A stretch of 64,000 nt of DNA from Agromyces larvae (GCF_022811705.1 NZ_CP094528.1:1-64000); one strand, 5' to 3'; positions 44,109 through 53,453 are shown, counted from the first letter of the stretch. Program-made: numbers and translations. Notes: generated from the letters alone by a model not told the origin.

Positions 44109-45059
44109 ATGACCACCCAGGCCGTCGACGCGCCCGCGTCGGCACCCCAGCGCCCGGCGGGCGGCCCGCGCCGTCGCCGCAGCGGCATCGAGCGCCGGCA
44201 GAACGTCGGCTGGCTGTTCATCGCCCCGTTCCTCGTGGTGTTCGCCGCGTTCCTCGTCTTCCCGCTCGTGTACGCGTTCGGCATGAGCCTGTTCAGCTCG
44301 ACGCTCGCGACGGGCACCAAGTTCGTCGGCGTCGACAATTACGTGAAGGCCTTCACCGACCCGCTGTTCCTGGGCGGCATGGGCCGCGTGCTGCTGTACG
44401 CGATCGTGATGATCCCGGCGCAGCTCATCGTCGCGGGCGTCGCCGCACTGCTGCTCGACACCCTCGCGACCTGGCTCTCGAAGGCCTCGCGCCTGCTGAT
44501 CTTCGCGCCGTACGCGATCCCGGTCGTGATCGGCGCGCTCATGTGGAGCTTTCTCTACAGCCCCAGGTTCGGGCCGGCGTCGACGATCTTCGACCTGTTC
44601 GGTCTCGACGCGCCGAACTTCCTCTCCAGCGACAACATCTTCTTCTCGCTCGTCAACATCGTGACCTGGCAGTGGTCGGGCTACTACATGATCGTGATCT
44701 ACGCGGCGCTGCGCGCGATCGACCCGGCGATCTACGAGGCGGCCCGCATCGACGGCGCCAACGGCTTCCAGATCGCGACCCGGGTGAAGATCCCCATGAT
44801 CTCGTCATCGATGATCATGGTCATCACCTTCGCCCTCATCGGCACGCTGCAGTTCTTCACCGAGCCCACGGTGCTGCGCAGCGTGGCATCCGGTGCTCTG
44901 CCCGCCGACTACACGCCGAACATGTACGCGTTCGCGCTGGCCTTCAGTTACAGCCAGTTCAACTACGCGGCCACCATCGCGTTCTCGCTCGGCATCCTCG
45001 TCTTCCTCGGATCCTTCGGGTTCCTGTTCCTCACCCGCAAGCAGAACGGACTGAAGTGA
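44109..45059 (+). CDS. ABC sugar permease (MalF type)
   Basis: A 316-residue six-helix permease with EAA loop IYEAARIDGANGFQIATRVK. The RBS AGGAGAG precedes the ATG. Its stop overlaps the next permease start. Confidence 0.94.
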   Translation: MTTQAVDAPASAPQRPAGGPRRRRSGIERRQNVGWLFIAPFLVVFAAFLVFPLVYAFGMSLFSSTLATGTKFVGVDNYVKAFTDPLFLGGMGRVLLYAIVMIPAQLIVAGVAALLLDTLATWLSKASRLLIFAPYAIPVVIGALMWSFLYSPRFGPASTIFDLFGLDAPNFLSSDNIFFSLVNIVTWQWSGYYMIVIYAALRAIDPAIYEAARIDGANGFQIATRVKIPMISSSMIMVITFALIGTLQFFTEPTVLRSVASGALPADYTPNMYAFALAFSYSQFNYAATIAFSLGILVFLGSFGFLFLTRKQNGLK

Positions 45060-46003
45060 TGGCCGTCCTCCCCGCCGCGACCGACGCGAACACCCGGGCC
45101 ATGACCGTCGCCGACACGCGCGCGCTGCGCCGCCAGGAACGCGCCCGACGCTCCGGCACGGCCGGCGGCCGCCGCATCGGCTCGCACGTGCTGCTGGTCA
45201 TCATGGCGATCTACTTCGTCGTGCCGATCTGGTGGCTGTTCGTGGCCGCCACCAAGAGCACCGGCAGCCTGTTCTCGAGCCCCGCGCTCTGGTTCGACGA
45301 CCCGCTCGCGTTCTTCGCGAACATCGCCGGCCTGTTCGAGCACCAGGGCGGCATCTACTGGCGCTGGCTCGGCAACTCGTTCCTGTACGCGTTCTCGGCC
45401 GGGCTCGGGGCGACGATCGTCGCCGTGCTCGCCGGGTACGGGTTCGCGAAGTACCGGTTCCGGGGCCGCACCGCGGTGTTCGGCATGATCCTCGGCTCGG
45501 TGATGGTGCCGCTCACCGCGCTCGTCATCCCCACCTTCATGCTGCTCAGCCAGTACGGGCTCATCAACACCCCGTGGGCCGTCATCCTGCCGAGCCTGCT
45601 CAACCCCTTCGGCGTCTACCTGATGCGCGTCTACACGCAGGACGCGGTGCCCGACGAACTGCTCGAGGCCGCCCGCATCGACGGCGCGGGGGAGTGGCGC
45701 ACCTTCCGCACCATCGTCGTGCCGCTGCTGCGGCCCGCGATCGTGACCGTGCTGCTGCTGAGCGTCGTCGGCACCTGGAACAACTTCTTCCTCCCGCTCG
45801 CCGTGCTCACCAACCCCGACCTGCTGCCGGTCACCGTCGGCCTCAACCGCTGGCTCGCGCTGTCGAACGCCGGCGCCGGCGGCGAGCAGGTGTGGAACCT
45901 CATCACCTCGGGCGCCTTCATCTCGGTGGTGCCGCTGCTGCTGTCGTTCCTGTTCCTGCAGCGGTACTGGCAGGGCGGGCTCACGCTCGGGAGCGTGAAG
46001 TAG
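45059..46003 (+). CDS. ABC sugar permease (MalG type)
   Basis: A 314-residue six-helix permease with EAA loop LLEAARIDGAGEWRTFRTIV and the end QRYWQGGLTLGSVK. The ATG shares one base with the TGA of the previous gene. No ATPase is encoded in this operon either. Confidence 0.94.
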   Translation: MAVLPAATDANTRAMTVADTRALRRQERARRSGTAGGRRIGSHVLLVIMAIYFVVPIWWLFVAATKSTGSLFSSPALWFDDPLAFFANIAGLFEHQGGIYWRWLGNSFLYAFSAGLGATIVAVLAGYGFAKYRFRGRTAVFGMILGSVMVPLTALVIPTFMLLSQYGLINTPWAVILPSLLNPFGVYLMRVYTQDAVPDELLEAARIDGAGEWRTFRTIVVPLLRPAIVTVLLLSVVGTWNNFFLPLAVLTNPDLLPVTVGLNRWLALSNAGAGGEQVWNLITSGAFISVVPLLLSFLFLQRYWQGGLTLGSVK

Positions 46004-46090
46004 CGCTCGCCCTCGCTTCCTCCGAAATCCACGGATGCCTCGACGAGACATCCCCGCAGACCGATCCACTCGACCAACGGGAGTTCCACC

Positions 46091-47602
46091 ATGCCCACCG
46101 CACGCCTCACCATCGACCCGCACTTCACGGTCGGCCGCATCGACCGCCGGGTCTTCGGCGGCTTCGTCGAGCACCTCGGCCGTCACGTCTACGACGGCAT
46201 CTACGAGCCCGGCCACCCGACCGCCGACGCCGAGGGCTTCCGGCAGGACGTGATCGAGCTCGTCAAGGAGCTCGGCGTCTCGACGATCCGCTACCCGGGC
46301 GGCAACTTCGTGTCGGGCTTCCGCTGGGAGGACTCGGTCGGCCCCCGCGACCGCCGCCCGCGGCGCCTCGACCTCGCCTGGCACTCGACCGAGACGAACG
46401 AGGTCGGCCTGCACGAGTTCGACGACTGGCTCGCGAAGGTCGGCAGCGACCTCATGCTCGCGGTCAACCTCGGCACGCGCGGCACGCTCGAGGCGCTCGA
46501 CCTGCTCGAGTACACGAACATCTCGGGCGGCACGACGCTGTCGCAGCGACGCATCGACAACGGCAGGGCCGACGCGTTCGGCGTGAAGATGTGGTGCCTC
46601 GGCAACGAGATGGACGGCCCCTGGCAGCTCGGGCACCGGTCGGCCGACGACTACGGCAAGATCGCCTCGCAGACCGCGAAGGCGATGCGCCAGCTCGACC
46701 CGTCGGTCGAACTCGTGGTGTGCGGGTCGTCGAGCGCGCACATGCCGACCTTCGGCGAGTGGGAGCGGGTCGTGCTCACGCACACCTACGACGACGTCGA
46801 CTACATCTCGTGCCACGCCTACTACGAGGAGAAGAACGGCGACCTCGGCTCGTTCCTCGCGTCCGCGGTGGACATGGACGGCTTCATCGAGACCGTCGTC
46901 GCGACGGCCGACCACGTGAAGGCGGTCGTCGGCAGCTCGAAGCAGATCGACATCTCGTTCGACGAGTGGAACGTCTGGTACATCGACCGGTTCCACGGCG
47001 TCGACAAGATCGAGGGCATCGACAACTGGCCGGTCGCGCCGCGCCTGCTCGAAGACGTGTACTCGGTCGCCGACGCGGTCGTGTTCGGCAACCTGATGAT
47101 CTCGCTGCTGCGCCACGCCGACCGGGTGCGCAGCGCGTCGCTCGCGCAGCTCGTGAACGTGATCGCCCCGATCATGACCGAGCCCGGCGGCCCGGCGTGG
47201 AAGCAGACCACCTTCTTCCCGTTCTCGATCACGTCGCGGCTCGCCCGGGGTGAGGCGCTGCAGCTGAAGCTCGACGCCCCGACCTACTCGACCGCCGAGT
47301 ACGGCGAGGTGCCGCTCGTCGACGCGGTCGCGACGCACGACGCCGACAGCGGAGCATCCGCCGTGTTCCTGGTGAACCGTTCGCAGACCGAACCCGTGAC
47401 CCTCACGATCGACATCGCCTCGCTCGGCGACGTCTCGGTGCTCGAGTCGCACCTGATCGCCGACGACGACGTGTACGCGAAGAACACCCTGGAGGACCGC
47501 GAGCGCGTGACGCTGCAGACGAACGACACCGCGACGATCGCCGGCGGCGAGCTCACGATCACCCTGCCCCCGGTCTCGTGGACCGCGCTCTCGCTCGGCT
47601 GA
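46091..47602 (+). CDS. GH51 alpha-L-arabinofuranosidase
   Basis: A 503-residue GH51 enzyme. RRVFGGFVEHLGRHVYDGIY, the acid/base Glu in MWCLGNEMDGPW and the nucleophile in DISFDEWNVWY are diagnostic; a C-terminal beta sandwich follows. Length is standard and there is no signal peptide, so it releases arabinofuranose from imported arabino-oligosaccharides in the cytoplasm. It follows the transporter genes after 87 bp. Its last codons overlap the start of the GH43 gene and contain the first unit of a 21-bp tandem repeat. Confidence 0.96.
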   Translation: MPTARLTIDPHFTVGRIDRRVFGGFVEHLGRHVYDGIYEPGHPTADAEGFRQDVIELVKELGVSTIRYPGGNFVSGFRWEDSVGPRDRRPRRLDLAWHSTETNEVGLHEFDDWLAKVGSDLMLAVNLGTRGTLEALDLLEYTNISGGTTLSQRRIDNGRADAFGVKMWCLGNEMDGPWQLGHRSADDYGKIASQTAKAMRQLDPSVELVVCGSSSAHMPTFGEWERVVLTHTYDDVDYISCHAYYEEKNGDLGSFLASAVDMDGFIETVVATADHVKAVVGSSKQIDISFDEWNVWYIDRFHGVDKIEGIDNWPVAPRLLEDVYSVADAVVFGNLMISLLRHADRVRSASLAQLVNVIAPIMTEPGGPAWKQTTFFPFSITSRLARGEALQLKLDAPTYSTAEYGEVPLVDAVATHDADSGASAVFLVNRSQTEPVTLTIDIASLGDVSVLESHLIADDDVYAKNTLEDRERVTLQTNDTATIAGGELTITLPPVSWTALSLG

Positions 47603-48672
47603 GCCGGCCGCTCGCGCGGCTGAGCCGGCCGCTCGCCCGGCTGAGGCGTGGGAGGGCCGCGGGCGTGCTCGCGGCCGGCGCGCTGCTGCTCGCGCTCGCC
47701 GGGTGCGCGGGCGGCGGCGCGCCCCAGCTCACCGGCGACCTGATGACCCACGACCCGGCGCTCGCGAAGCAGGGCGACACCTGGTTCGTGTACTCGACCG
47801 GCAACGCGACGGTGGCGAACGGCAACATCCAGGTGCGCTCGTCGACCGACGGAACGACCTGGCGCTACGCCGGCGAGGTGTGGGACGCCAAGCCCGAGTG
47901 GCTGCGCGAGCAGGTCGAGGGCGTGACGAACCTGTGGGCGCCCGAGCTCGTCGAGCACGACGGCACCTGGTACCTGTACTACTCGGCGTCGACGTTCGGC
48001 AAGAACACGTCGGTCATCGCGCTCGCGACGAACACGACGCTCGACCCCGACGATCCGGCCTACGAGTGGGTCGATCAGGGTCCGGTGATCGCATCGACGC
48101 CGGCCGACGACTTCAACGCGATCGACCCCGGTGTCGCGACCGACGACGACGGTACGCCGTGGATGGCGTTCGGCTCGTTCTGGAGCGGCATCCGCATGGT
48201 CGAGCTCGAGTGGCCGAGCGGGCTGCGGGCGGGCACCGCGGCGGGGCATCCGGATGCTTCGGAGCCCGACGCCGAACCGTTGCGCCTGGCCGAGCCGCTG
48301 CGCCTGGCCGACCGCGGCGCCCCGCCGAACGCGATCGAGGCGCCGTACCTCGTCGAGCACGATGGCGACTGGTTCCTGTTCGTCTCGCGCGACTCATGCT
48401 GCCGGGCCGCGGAGAGCACGTACAAGATCGCAGTCGGCAGGGCGTCGGACATCACCGGGCCGTACGTCGACCGCGACGGCGTGCCGCTGCTCGAGGACGG
48501 CGGCACGATCCTCGCCGAGACCGACGGATCGCGCATCGGCCCGGGCGGGCAGTCGGTCGCCGATGGCATGATGGCGCTGCACTACTACGACGGCGACCTG
48601 AACGGGCAGTTCCAGCTCGCGCTCGTGCCGCTCGAGTGGGACGCCGACGGATGGCCCGTGCTGCGCTGGTGA
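47578..48672 (+). CDS. GH43 endo-1,5-alpha-L-arabinanase lipoprotein
   Basis: A 364-residue GH43 enzyme. The five-bladed domain shows the base Asp in MTHDPALAKQGD, DFNAIDPGVATDDDGTPW with AFGSFWSGIRMVEL, and AIEAPYLVEHDGDW with the CC pair in SRDSCCRAAESTYKI, all typical of AbnA arabinanases. An N-terminal signal with lipobox LALAGC makes it a surface lipoprotein that cuts arabinan for the importer. The GTG at 47578 overlaps GH51 and gives an odd repetitive Arg-rich n-region; a GTG at 47665 with GGGAGGG upstream is an alternative, but its signal would lack positive charge. Confidence 0.88.
   Translation: MDRALARLSRPLARLSRPLARLRRGRAAGVLAAGALLLALAGCAGGGAPQLTGDLMTHDPALAKQGDTWFVYSTGNATVANGNIQVRSSTDGTTWRYAGEVWDAKPEWLREQVEGVTNLWAPELVEHDGTWYLYYSASTFGKNTSVIALATNTTLDPDDPAYEWVDQGPVIASTPADDFNAIDPGVATDDDGTPWMAFGSFWSGIRMVELEWPSGLRAGTAAGHPDASEPDAEPLRLAEPLRLADRGAPPNAIEAPYLVEHDGDWFLFVSRDSCCRAAESTYKIAVGRASDITGPYVDRDGVPLLEDGGTILAETDGSRIGPGGQSVADGMMALHYYDGDLNGQFQLALVPLEWDADGWPVLRW
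47590..47646 (+). repeat. 2.7 x 21-bp tandem repeat at GH51/GH43 junction
   Basis: Units 47590-47610, 47611-47631 and a partial 47632-47646 (unit CTCGCtCGGCTGAGCCGGCC). The GH51 stop is in unit 1. In the GH43 frame the units read LARLSRP repeated, lengthening the signal peptide n-region. Confidence 0.88.
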
Positions 48673-48697
48673 GCGCGGCGACCGCGAGAGGATGCGC

Positions 48698-50077
48698 ATG
48701 ACCGAGACGGATGCCACGGAGCGCGCCGGCGCCGGGCGCGGCGCCGGCCGCAACTGGGCCGGCAACCTGTCGTACTCGGCGCGCCGCCTGGTGCGCCCGA
48801 CGAGCGTCGACGAGCTGCGGAGCATCCTCGCCGAACCCGGCCCGGTGCGCGCGCTCGGCAGCCGGCACTCGTTCAACGACCTCGCCGACACCGACGGCAC
48901 GCTGATCGCGACGGACGGCCTGCCGGTCGAGTTCGCCGAGGTCGCGGGCGACGACGGGTCGACGGTCGCCGTGCGCGTCGCGGGCGGGGTGCGGTACGGC
49001 GAACTCGCGCCGCTGCTGCACGAGCACGGGCTCGCCCTCGCGAACCTCGCGTCGCTGCCGCACATCTCGGTGGCGGGCGCCGTAGCGACGGGCACGCACG
49101 GCTCGGGCGACGGCATCGGCTCGCTCGCGAGCGCCGTGCGGGTGCTCACGCTCGTGACGGCCGACGGCGAGATCGTCACGCTGCGTCGCGGCGACGCCGA
49201 CTTTGCGGGCGCGGTCGTCTCGCTCGGCGCCCTCGGCGTGGTCGTCTCGCTCGAACTCGACGTCGAGCCCTCATACGAGGTGGCGCAGACCGTGTTCGAC
49301 GGCCCCCGCTGGGACGCGATCCTCGCCGACCTCGACGCGGTCACCGCGCTCGGCACGAGCGTCAGCATCTTCACGACCTGGCAGAACGCCGACGTCGCCG
49401 ACCAGCTCTGGGTCAAGCAGCGGATGCCTCGTGCCACGGCCGCCCGCCCGCTCGCCGATCCCGCGGCCGATGAGGACGCTCCCGTCGACGAGACGCTCGT
49501 CGCAGTGATCGCGTCGGCCGCGGCGGGCACCGAGGCGCTCGGTGCGACCGCCGCTGCCGGCCCGAGGCATCCGATCCCCGGCGCCGGAACCGAGGCCTGC
49601 ACGACCCAGCTCGGCGTGCCGGGGCCGTGGTTCGAGCGGTTGCCGCACTTCCGGCTCGAGTTCACCCCGTCGGCCGGCGACGAACTGCAGAGCGAGTACC
49701 TGCTGCCGCGCGCCGACGCGGTGGCCGCGATCGAGGCGGTGCGCCGGCTCGCGCCGCGCATCGCCCCGCTGCTGCAGGTCTGCGAGGTGCGCACGGTGCG
49801 CGCCGACGACCTGTGGCTGAGCATGGCGTACGGCGTCGACGTGGTGGCGCTGCATTTCACCTGGGTCGCCGACCAGCCCGCCGTCGAGGCGCTGCTGCCC
49901 GACCTCGAGGCGGCGCTGCCCGCCACGGCTCGCCCGCACTGGGGCAAGCTGTTCGCGCTGCCGGCCGACGAGCTCGCCGCACGCTCCCCCCGCTGGCACG
50001 ACTTCCGCGCGCTGCGCGCCCGCCTCGACCCCGACCGCCGCTTCACGAACCCCTTCCTGGCGCGCGTCGGCCTGTAG
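48698..50077 (+). CDS. Alditol/xylitol oxidase (FAD-linked)
   Basis: A 459-residue VAO-family flavoprotein. It has RNWAGNLSYSARRLVRPTSV, ALGSRHSFNDLADTDG with the His that carries covalent FAD in Streptomyces AldO, and PHISVAGAVATGTHGSGDG. The C-terminal end HWGKLFALPADEL ... DPDRRFTNPF matches alditol oxidases, which oxidise terminal hydroxyls of xylitol or sorbitol to aldoses with release of H2O2. The ATG at 48698 has a correctly spaced GAGAGG; the one at 48692 abuts it. Follows the arabinanase by 25 bp. Confidence 0.85.
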   Translation: MTETDATERAGAGRGAGRNWAGNLSYSARRLVRPTSVDELRSILAEPGPVRALGSRHSFNDLADTDGTLIATDGLPVEFAEVAGDDGSTVAVRVAGGVRYGELAPLLHEHGLALANLASLPHISVAGAVATGTHGSGDGIGSLASAVRVLTLVTADGEIVTLRRGDADFAGAVVSLGALGVVVSLELDVEPSYEVAQTVFDGPRWDAILADLDAVTALGTSVSIFTTWQNADVADQLWVKQRMPRATAARPLADPAADEDAPVDETLVAVIASAAAGTEALGATAAAGPRHPIPGAGTEACTTQLGVPGPWFERLPHFRLEFTPSAGDELQSEYLLPRADAVAAIEAVRRLAPRIAPLLQVCEVRTVRADDLWLSMAYGVDVVALHFTWVADQPAVEALLPDLEAALPATARPHWGKLFALPADELAARSPRWHDFRALRARLDPDRRFTNPFLARVGL

Positions 50078-50146
50078 GGCAGCAGTTCGTCGCCGATCGC
50101 GATCGCACCCTCATCGCGCAGGCATGACGGATGCCGCGGGGCGCGC

Positions 50147-50152
50147 TAGCGT
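50147..50152 (+). promoter_or_regulatory. Leaderless -10 box
   Basis: TAGCGT, then 6 nt, then the ATG at 50159. Confidence 0.5.
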
Positions 50153-50158
50153 CGGTGC

Positions 50159-51448
50159 ATGCGCATCCTCCTCATCGGAGCCGGAGGGGTCGGCGACGCC
50201 ATCGCCAAGATCGCCGCCCGGCGCGACTTCTTCGAGCTGCTCGTCGTCAGCGACTACGACGAATCCCGCGCGCAGCGCACGGTCGACTGGATCCGGGCGC
50301 GGCACGGCGAGACCGTCGCGGCACGCTTCGCCACCGCGCAGGTCGACGCGAGCGACCCCGACCGCGTCGCCGATCTCGCCCGCGAGCACGCCGCCACGCA
50401 CGTGATGAACGCGGTCGAACCGAAGTTCGTGCCATCCGTGTTCGCGGGCGCGCTCGCCGCGGGCTGCGACTACCTCGACATGGCGATGAGCCTGTCCGAG
50501 CCGCACCCGACCGACCCGTACGCGCAGACCGGGGTGAAACTCGGCGACGACCAGTTCGCGCAGGCCGGCGACTGGGAGCAGGCGGGGCGGCTCGCCCTCG
50601 TGGGCATGGGCGTCGAGCCGGGCCTCAGCGACGTGTTCGCGCGGTACGCCGCGGATCACCTGTTCGCCGAGATCGACGAGCTCGGCACCCGTGACGGCGC
50701 GAACCTCGTGGTGCGCGACGAGGCGGGCAACGAGATCTTCGCGCCGAGCTTCTCGATCTGGACGACCATCGAGGAGTGCCTGAATCCGCCCGTGATCTGG
50801 GAGGCGGATGCGGGCTGGTACACGACGCCGCCGTTCAGCGAGCCCGAGGTGTTCGAGTTCCCCGAGGGCATCGGGCCGGTCGAGTGCGTGAACGTCGAGC
50901 ACGAGGAGGTGCTGCTCATGCCGCGCTGGGTCGACGCGAAGCGGGTGACGTTCAAGTACGGCCTCGGCGAGGAGTTCATCGGCGTGCTGCGGACGCTGCA
51001 CCTGCTGGGGCTCGACTCCACGGCGCCGGTGCGGGTGCGCGGCGCCGCAGCCGCCGTGTCCGGCCCCGTCGAGGTCGCGCCGCGCGATGTGGTCGCCGCC
51101 GCCCTGCCCGACCCGGCGACGATCGGCCCCCGGATGACCGGCAAGACGTGCGCCGGCCTGTGGGTCACCGGCACCGGGGTCGACGGCGCGCCGCGCGAGG
51201 TGTACCTGTACCACGTGAGCGACAACGAGTGGACGATGCGCGAGTACGACACGCAGTGCGTCGTCTGGCAGACGGCGCTCAACCCGGTCGTCGCCCTCGA
51301 ACTGCTCGCGGCCGGCACCTGGGCGGGTCGCGGGGTGCTCGGCCCCGAGGCGTTCGACGCGCAGCCGTTCCTCGAGCTCATGGCCCGGCCCGAGTCCGAC
51401 GGCGGGTACGGTCAGGCCTGGGGGCTGGAAGATCGCCTGGCCGCATGA
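50159..51448 (+). CDS. Saccharopine dehydrogenase-like protein
   Basis: A 429-residue NAD(P)-binding protein with a Rossmann start MRILLIGAGGVGDAIAKIA. The middle CDYLDMAMSLSEPHP and the late TGKTCAGLWVTGTGVDG fit the saccharopine dehydrogenase/reductase-like family (LYS9-like). The substrate is not predictable. It overlaps the following GNAT gene by 4 bp. Confidence 0.8.
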   Translation: MRILLIGAGGVGDAIAKIAARRDFFELLVVSDYDESRAQRTVDWIRARHGETVAARFATAQVDASDPDRVADLAREHAATHVMNAVEPKFVPSVFAGALAAGCDYLDMAMSLSEPHPTDPYAQTGVKLGDDQFAQAGDWEQAGRLALVGMGVEPGLSDVFARYAADHLFAEIDELGTRDGANLVVRDEAGNEIFAPSFSIWTTIEECLNPPVIWEADAGWYTTPPFSEPEVFEFPEGIGPVECVNVEHEEVLLMPRWVDAKRVTFKYGLGEEFIGVLRTLHLLGLDSTAPVRVRGAAAAVSGPVEVAPRDVVAAALPDPATIGPRMTGKTCAGLWVTGTGVDGAPREVYLYHVSDNEWTMREYDTQCVVWQTALNPVVALELLAAGTWAGRGVLGPEAFDAQPFLELMARPESDGGYGQAWGLEDRLAA

Positions 51449-52326
51449 CCGACTCCTCGACGCCGGGCGCGGCCGCAGCGGCGGCGGCAGCGGATGCGGA
51501 GGACGCGACCGCGGGCGTCGTCACCCGGGCCGCGCGTCCCGATGAGCTCGATGCGGTGATCGCCCGGTTCGAGGCCACCTGGGGCGCGGGCACGGGGCCC
51601 GACCGGTCGCTGCTGCGGGCGGCCGGGTACGCGGGCGCGACGGTGCTGGTCGCGGTTCCGGCGACGCCGGGAACAGATGCTCCGGGGCGGGATGCACCGG
51701 GGACGGATGCTCCGGGGACGGATGCTCCGCCGCCGGCCTCGACCGTGGCATCCGGGCCGATCGTCGGGGCCGCGTTCGGGTTCCTCGGCTGGGCCGGAGG
51801 CATCCACCTGCACTCCCACATGAACGCCGTCGACCCGGCCCACCGGGGCCGAGGCGTCGGCGTCGCGCTGAAGCTGCGGCAGCGTGCGGTGTGCCTCGCG
51901 CACGGCGTCGGTGAGATCCGTTGGACGTACGACCCGCTCATCCGGCGCAACGCCCGCATGAACCTGGTCCGGCTCGGGGCCGAGGTCGGCGCCTATCTGC
52001 CCGACTTCTACGGCGAACTGCGCGACGCGATCAACCTCGACGACCGCAGCGATCGGTTCGAGGTGCGCTGGCGGCTCGATTCGCCGCGCGTGCGGCGGGC
52101 GCTCGAGCGTCGGCCCCAGCCGGCGTGGCATGCCGACGGCGAGGGACTCGCGCTCGTCGCCGACTTCGAGGCGGTGCGCGGGGGCGCGCCCGACATCGCG
52201 CGCGAGTTGCGCGAGCGCAGCCGGGTCGCGTTCGCGGCGGCGTTCGCCGACGGGCTGCGACCCGAGCTCGACGCGCGCGGCGACTACGTGTTCACCGCCG
52301 ACGACCCCGACCTCGAGGCGCGGTGA
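51445..52326 (+). CDS. GNAT-superfamily acetyltransferase (COG3375-like)
   Basis: A 293-residue protein. The acetyl-CoA loop region NAVDPAHRGRGVGVALKLRQ and the neighbouring IRWTYDPLIRRNARMNLVRL are typical of a large actinobacterial predicted GNAT group of unknown substrate. Residues of about 75-95 are a Gly-Thr-Asp-Ala-Pro repeat from a 4 x 15-bp array (51670-51729), inserted between two core strands. Coupled to the saccharopine dehydrogenase-like gene. Confidence 0.8.
   Translation: MTDSSTPGAAAAAAAADAEDATAGVVTRAARPDELDAVIARFEATWGAGTGPDRSLLRAAGYAGATVLVAVPATPGTDAPGRDAPGTDAPGTDAPPPASTVASGPIVGAAFGFLGWAGGIHLHSHMNAVDPAHRGRGVGVALKLRQRAVCLAHGVGEIRWTYDPLIRRNARMNLVRLGAEVGAYLPDFYGELRDAINLDDRSDRFEVRWRLDSPRVRRALERRPQPAWHADGEGLALVADFEAVRGGAPDIARELRERSRVAFAAAFADGLRPELDARGDYVFTADDPDLEAR
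51670..51729 (+). repeat. 4 x 15-bp in-frame tandem repeat
   Basis: Units of 15 bp starting at 51670, 51685, 51700 and 51715 (consensus GGGACGGATGCTCCG) encode GTDAP repeats inside the GNAT protein. Confidence 0.9.
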
Positions 52327-52399
52327 CCGTACCGCGCACCTCGCGCAGGTGAGCGGTGCTCAGCTTTCGGTCAGGCGGGCTCGCGTACCGTCGGATCCC

Positions 52400-52564
52400 A
52401 TGTCTCCCCGCTCATCGATCCAGGTCCGTGTGCGGCCCGTGCCCGTGGTCGCCTGGGCGGCCGTCTGGTGCGCCGCGGCCGCCGTGGTCGGCGGCCTGTG
52501 GTCGGCGACGGCGCAGCCCGCCGCGACCGACGTGCCGGCCGGCGTCAGCAGCGCCGACCGCTGA
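52400..52564 (+). CDS. Small single-helix membrane protein
   Basis: A 54-residue ORF, MSPRSSIQVRVRPVPVVAWA and onward, with one hydrophobic segment (about residues 16-36) and a short polar tail. A TACCGT box 8 nt before the ATG suggests near-leaderless expression. Followed by a hairpin at 52572-52594. Function unknown; no homology claimed. Confidence 0.55.
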   Translation: MSPRSSIQVRVRPVPVVAWAAVWCAAAAVVGGLWSATAQPAATDVPAGVSSADR

Positions 52565-52571
52565 GCGGCGC

Positions 52572-52594
52572 CGACCGCCGAGCCGTGGCGGTCG
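52572..52594. terminator. Hairpin between convergent genes
   Basis: Perfect 8-bp arms CGACCGCC (52572-52579) and GGCGGTCG (52587-52594) with a 7-nt loop, in the 52-bp gap between the small ORF and the gene at 52617. Confidence 0.55.
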
Positions 52595-52616
52595 CACCGC
52601 GAACCCGGGGTGAGCC

Positions 52617-53453
52617 TCAGGGCGCGGGCGTGCGGATCGGGTCGAGCGTGAACAGCGTGCCGAGATCGGCTGCGAGCGCGCGCTGCACCTCGTCGTCGTC
52701 GAGCAGTCCGCGCGCCGCCAGGATTCGCAGCGCGTCGTCGCGGTCCTGCTGCAGCAGGCGCCGCTCGTCCGCCGGCAGTCGGCGCACGAGCATGCGGGCG
52801 TGCTCGCGGTCGGAGACGGTGGACGCGATCGGAGCGGGATCGGGCCCGGCATCCGCGTTCGCCGGAGGGCGCACTCCGAGCCGCATCACGAGCGCGAGCG
52901 CGACCGCTGTCGCCACGACGAGCGCCACCCAGACCGGCACGATCCAGCCGCCGAGTTCGAATCCGTCGCGTGCGGCCACGCGCGGCAGCCCTACCGAGGC
53001 GAAGCCGGCCAGCACGGCGGTGGCGGCGGCGCCGGTCAGCAGCGGGATCGAGCGGCGGGCGCCCGAACGCAGCCACACGACGCACGCGACCGCCTGCGTC
53101 AGTGCGGCGACGGCGAAGCTGATGCTCGAGATCGGCACCGCGATGGGGGCCGCCACGGGCTCGGCGGTGGGCGCGAGGTACGGCGGCGCGTCGGCGTAGA
53201 TCGCGACGCCGAGGATCGGCGCCACCAGCACCACGATCGCCGTCAGCAGCATCAGGGCGTTGCGCAGGAGTCTCGTCGGGGATCGGCGCGGTCTGCGGAG
53301 GAACGGCGCGAGCGACCGCCCCTCGGCGCCGAACGACTCGACGATCTCGGGGTGCGCCTGGAAGGCGAACGCTTCGAGCCGTGCGAGGGTCGGCACGTTC
53401 GCGAGGGACTGGTCCTGGGCCCACGCACGGGCATCGGGGTAGGCGGCACTCAT
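52617..53453 (-). CDS. Membrane protein with helical tail, function unknown
   Basis: A 278-residue protein: soluble N-terminus of about 65 residues, four hydrophobic helices (about 66-190), then a soluble tail (DREHARMLVRRLPADERRLL) with an SHOCT-like end (RILAARGLLDDDEVQRALA). A TAGGGT box 9 nt before the ATG gives a nearly leaderless transcript. No catalytic motif seen. Confidence 0.7.
   Translation of the reverse strand: MSAAYPDARAWAQDQSLANVPTLARLEAFAFQAHPEIVESFGAEGRSLAPFLRRPRRSPTRLLRNALMLLTAIVVLVAPILGVAIYADAPPYLAPTAEPVAAPIAVPISSISFAVAALTQAVACVVWLRSGARRSIPLLTGAAATAVLAGFASVGLPRVAARDGFELGGWIVPVWVALVVATAVALALVMRLGVRPPANADAGPDPAPIASTVSDREHARMLVRRLPADERRLLQQDRDDALRILAARGLLDDDEVQRALAADLGTLFTLDPIRTPAP

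Noticed and set aside
46004..46090. Possible operator or promoter before GH51
   Set aside because: No palindrome or -35/-10 pair found; GH51 is more simply read through from the transporter genes.
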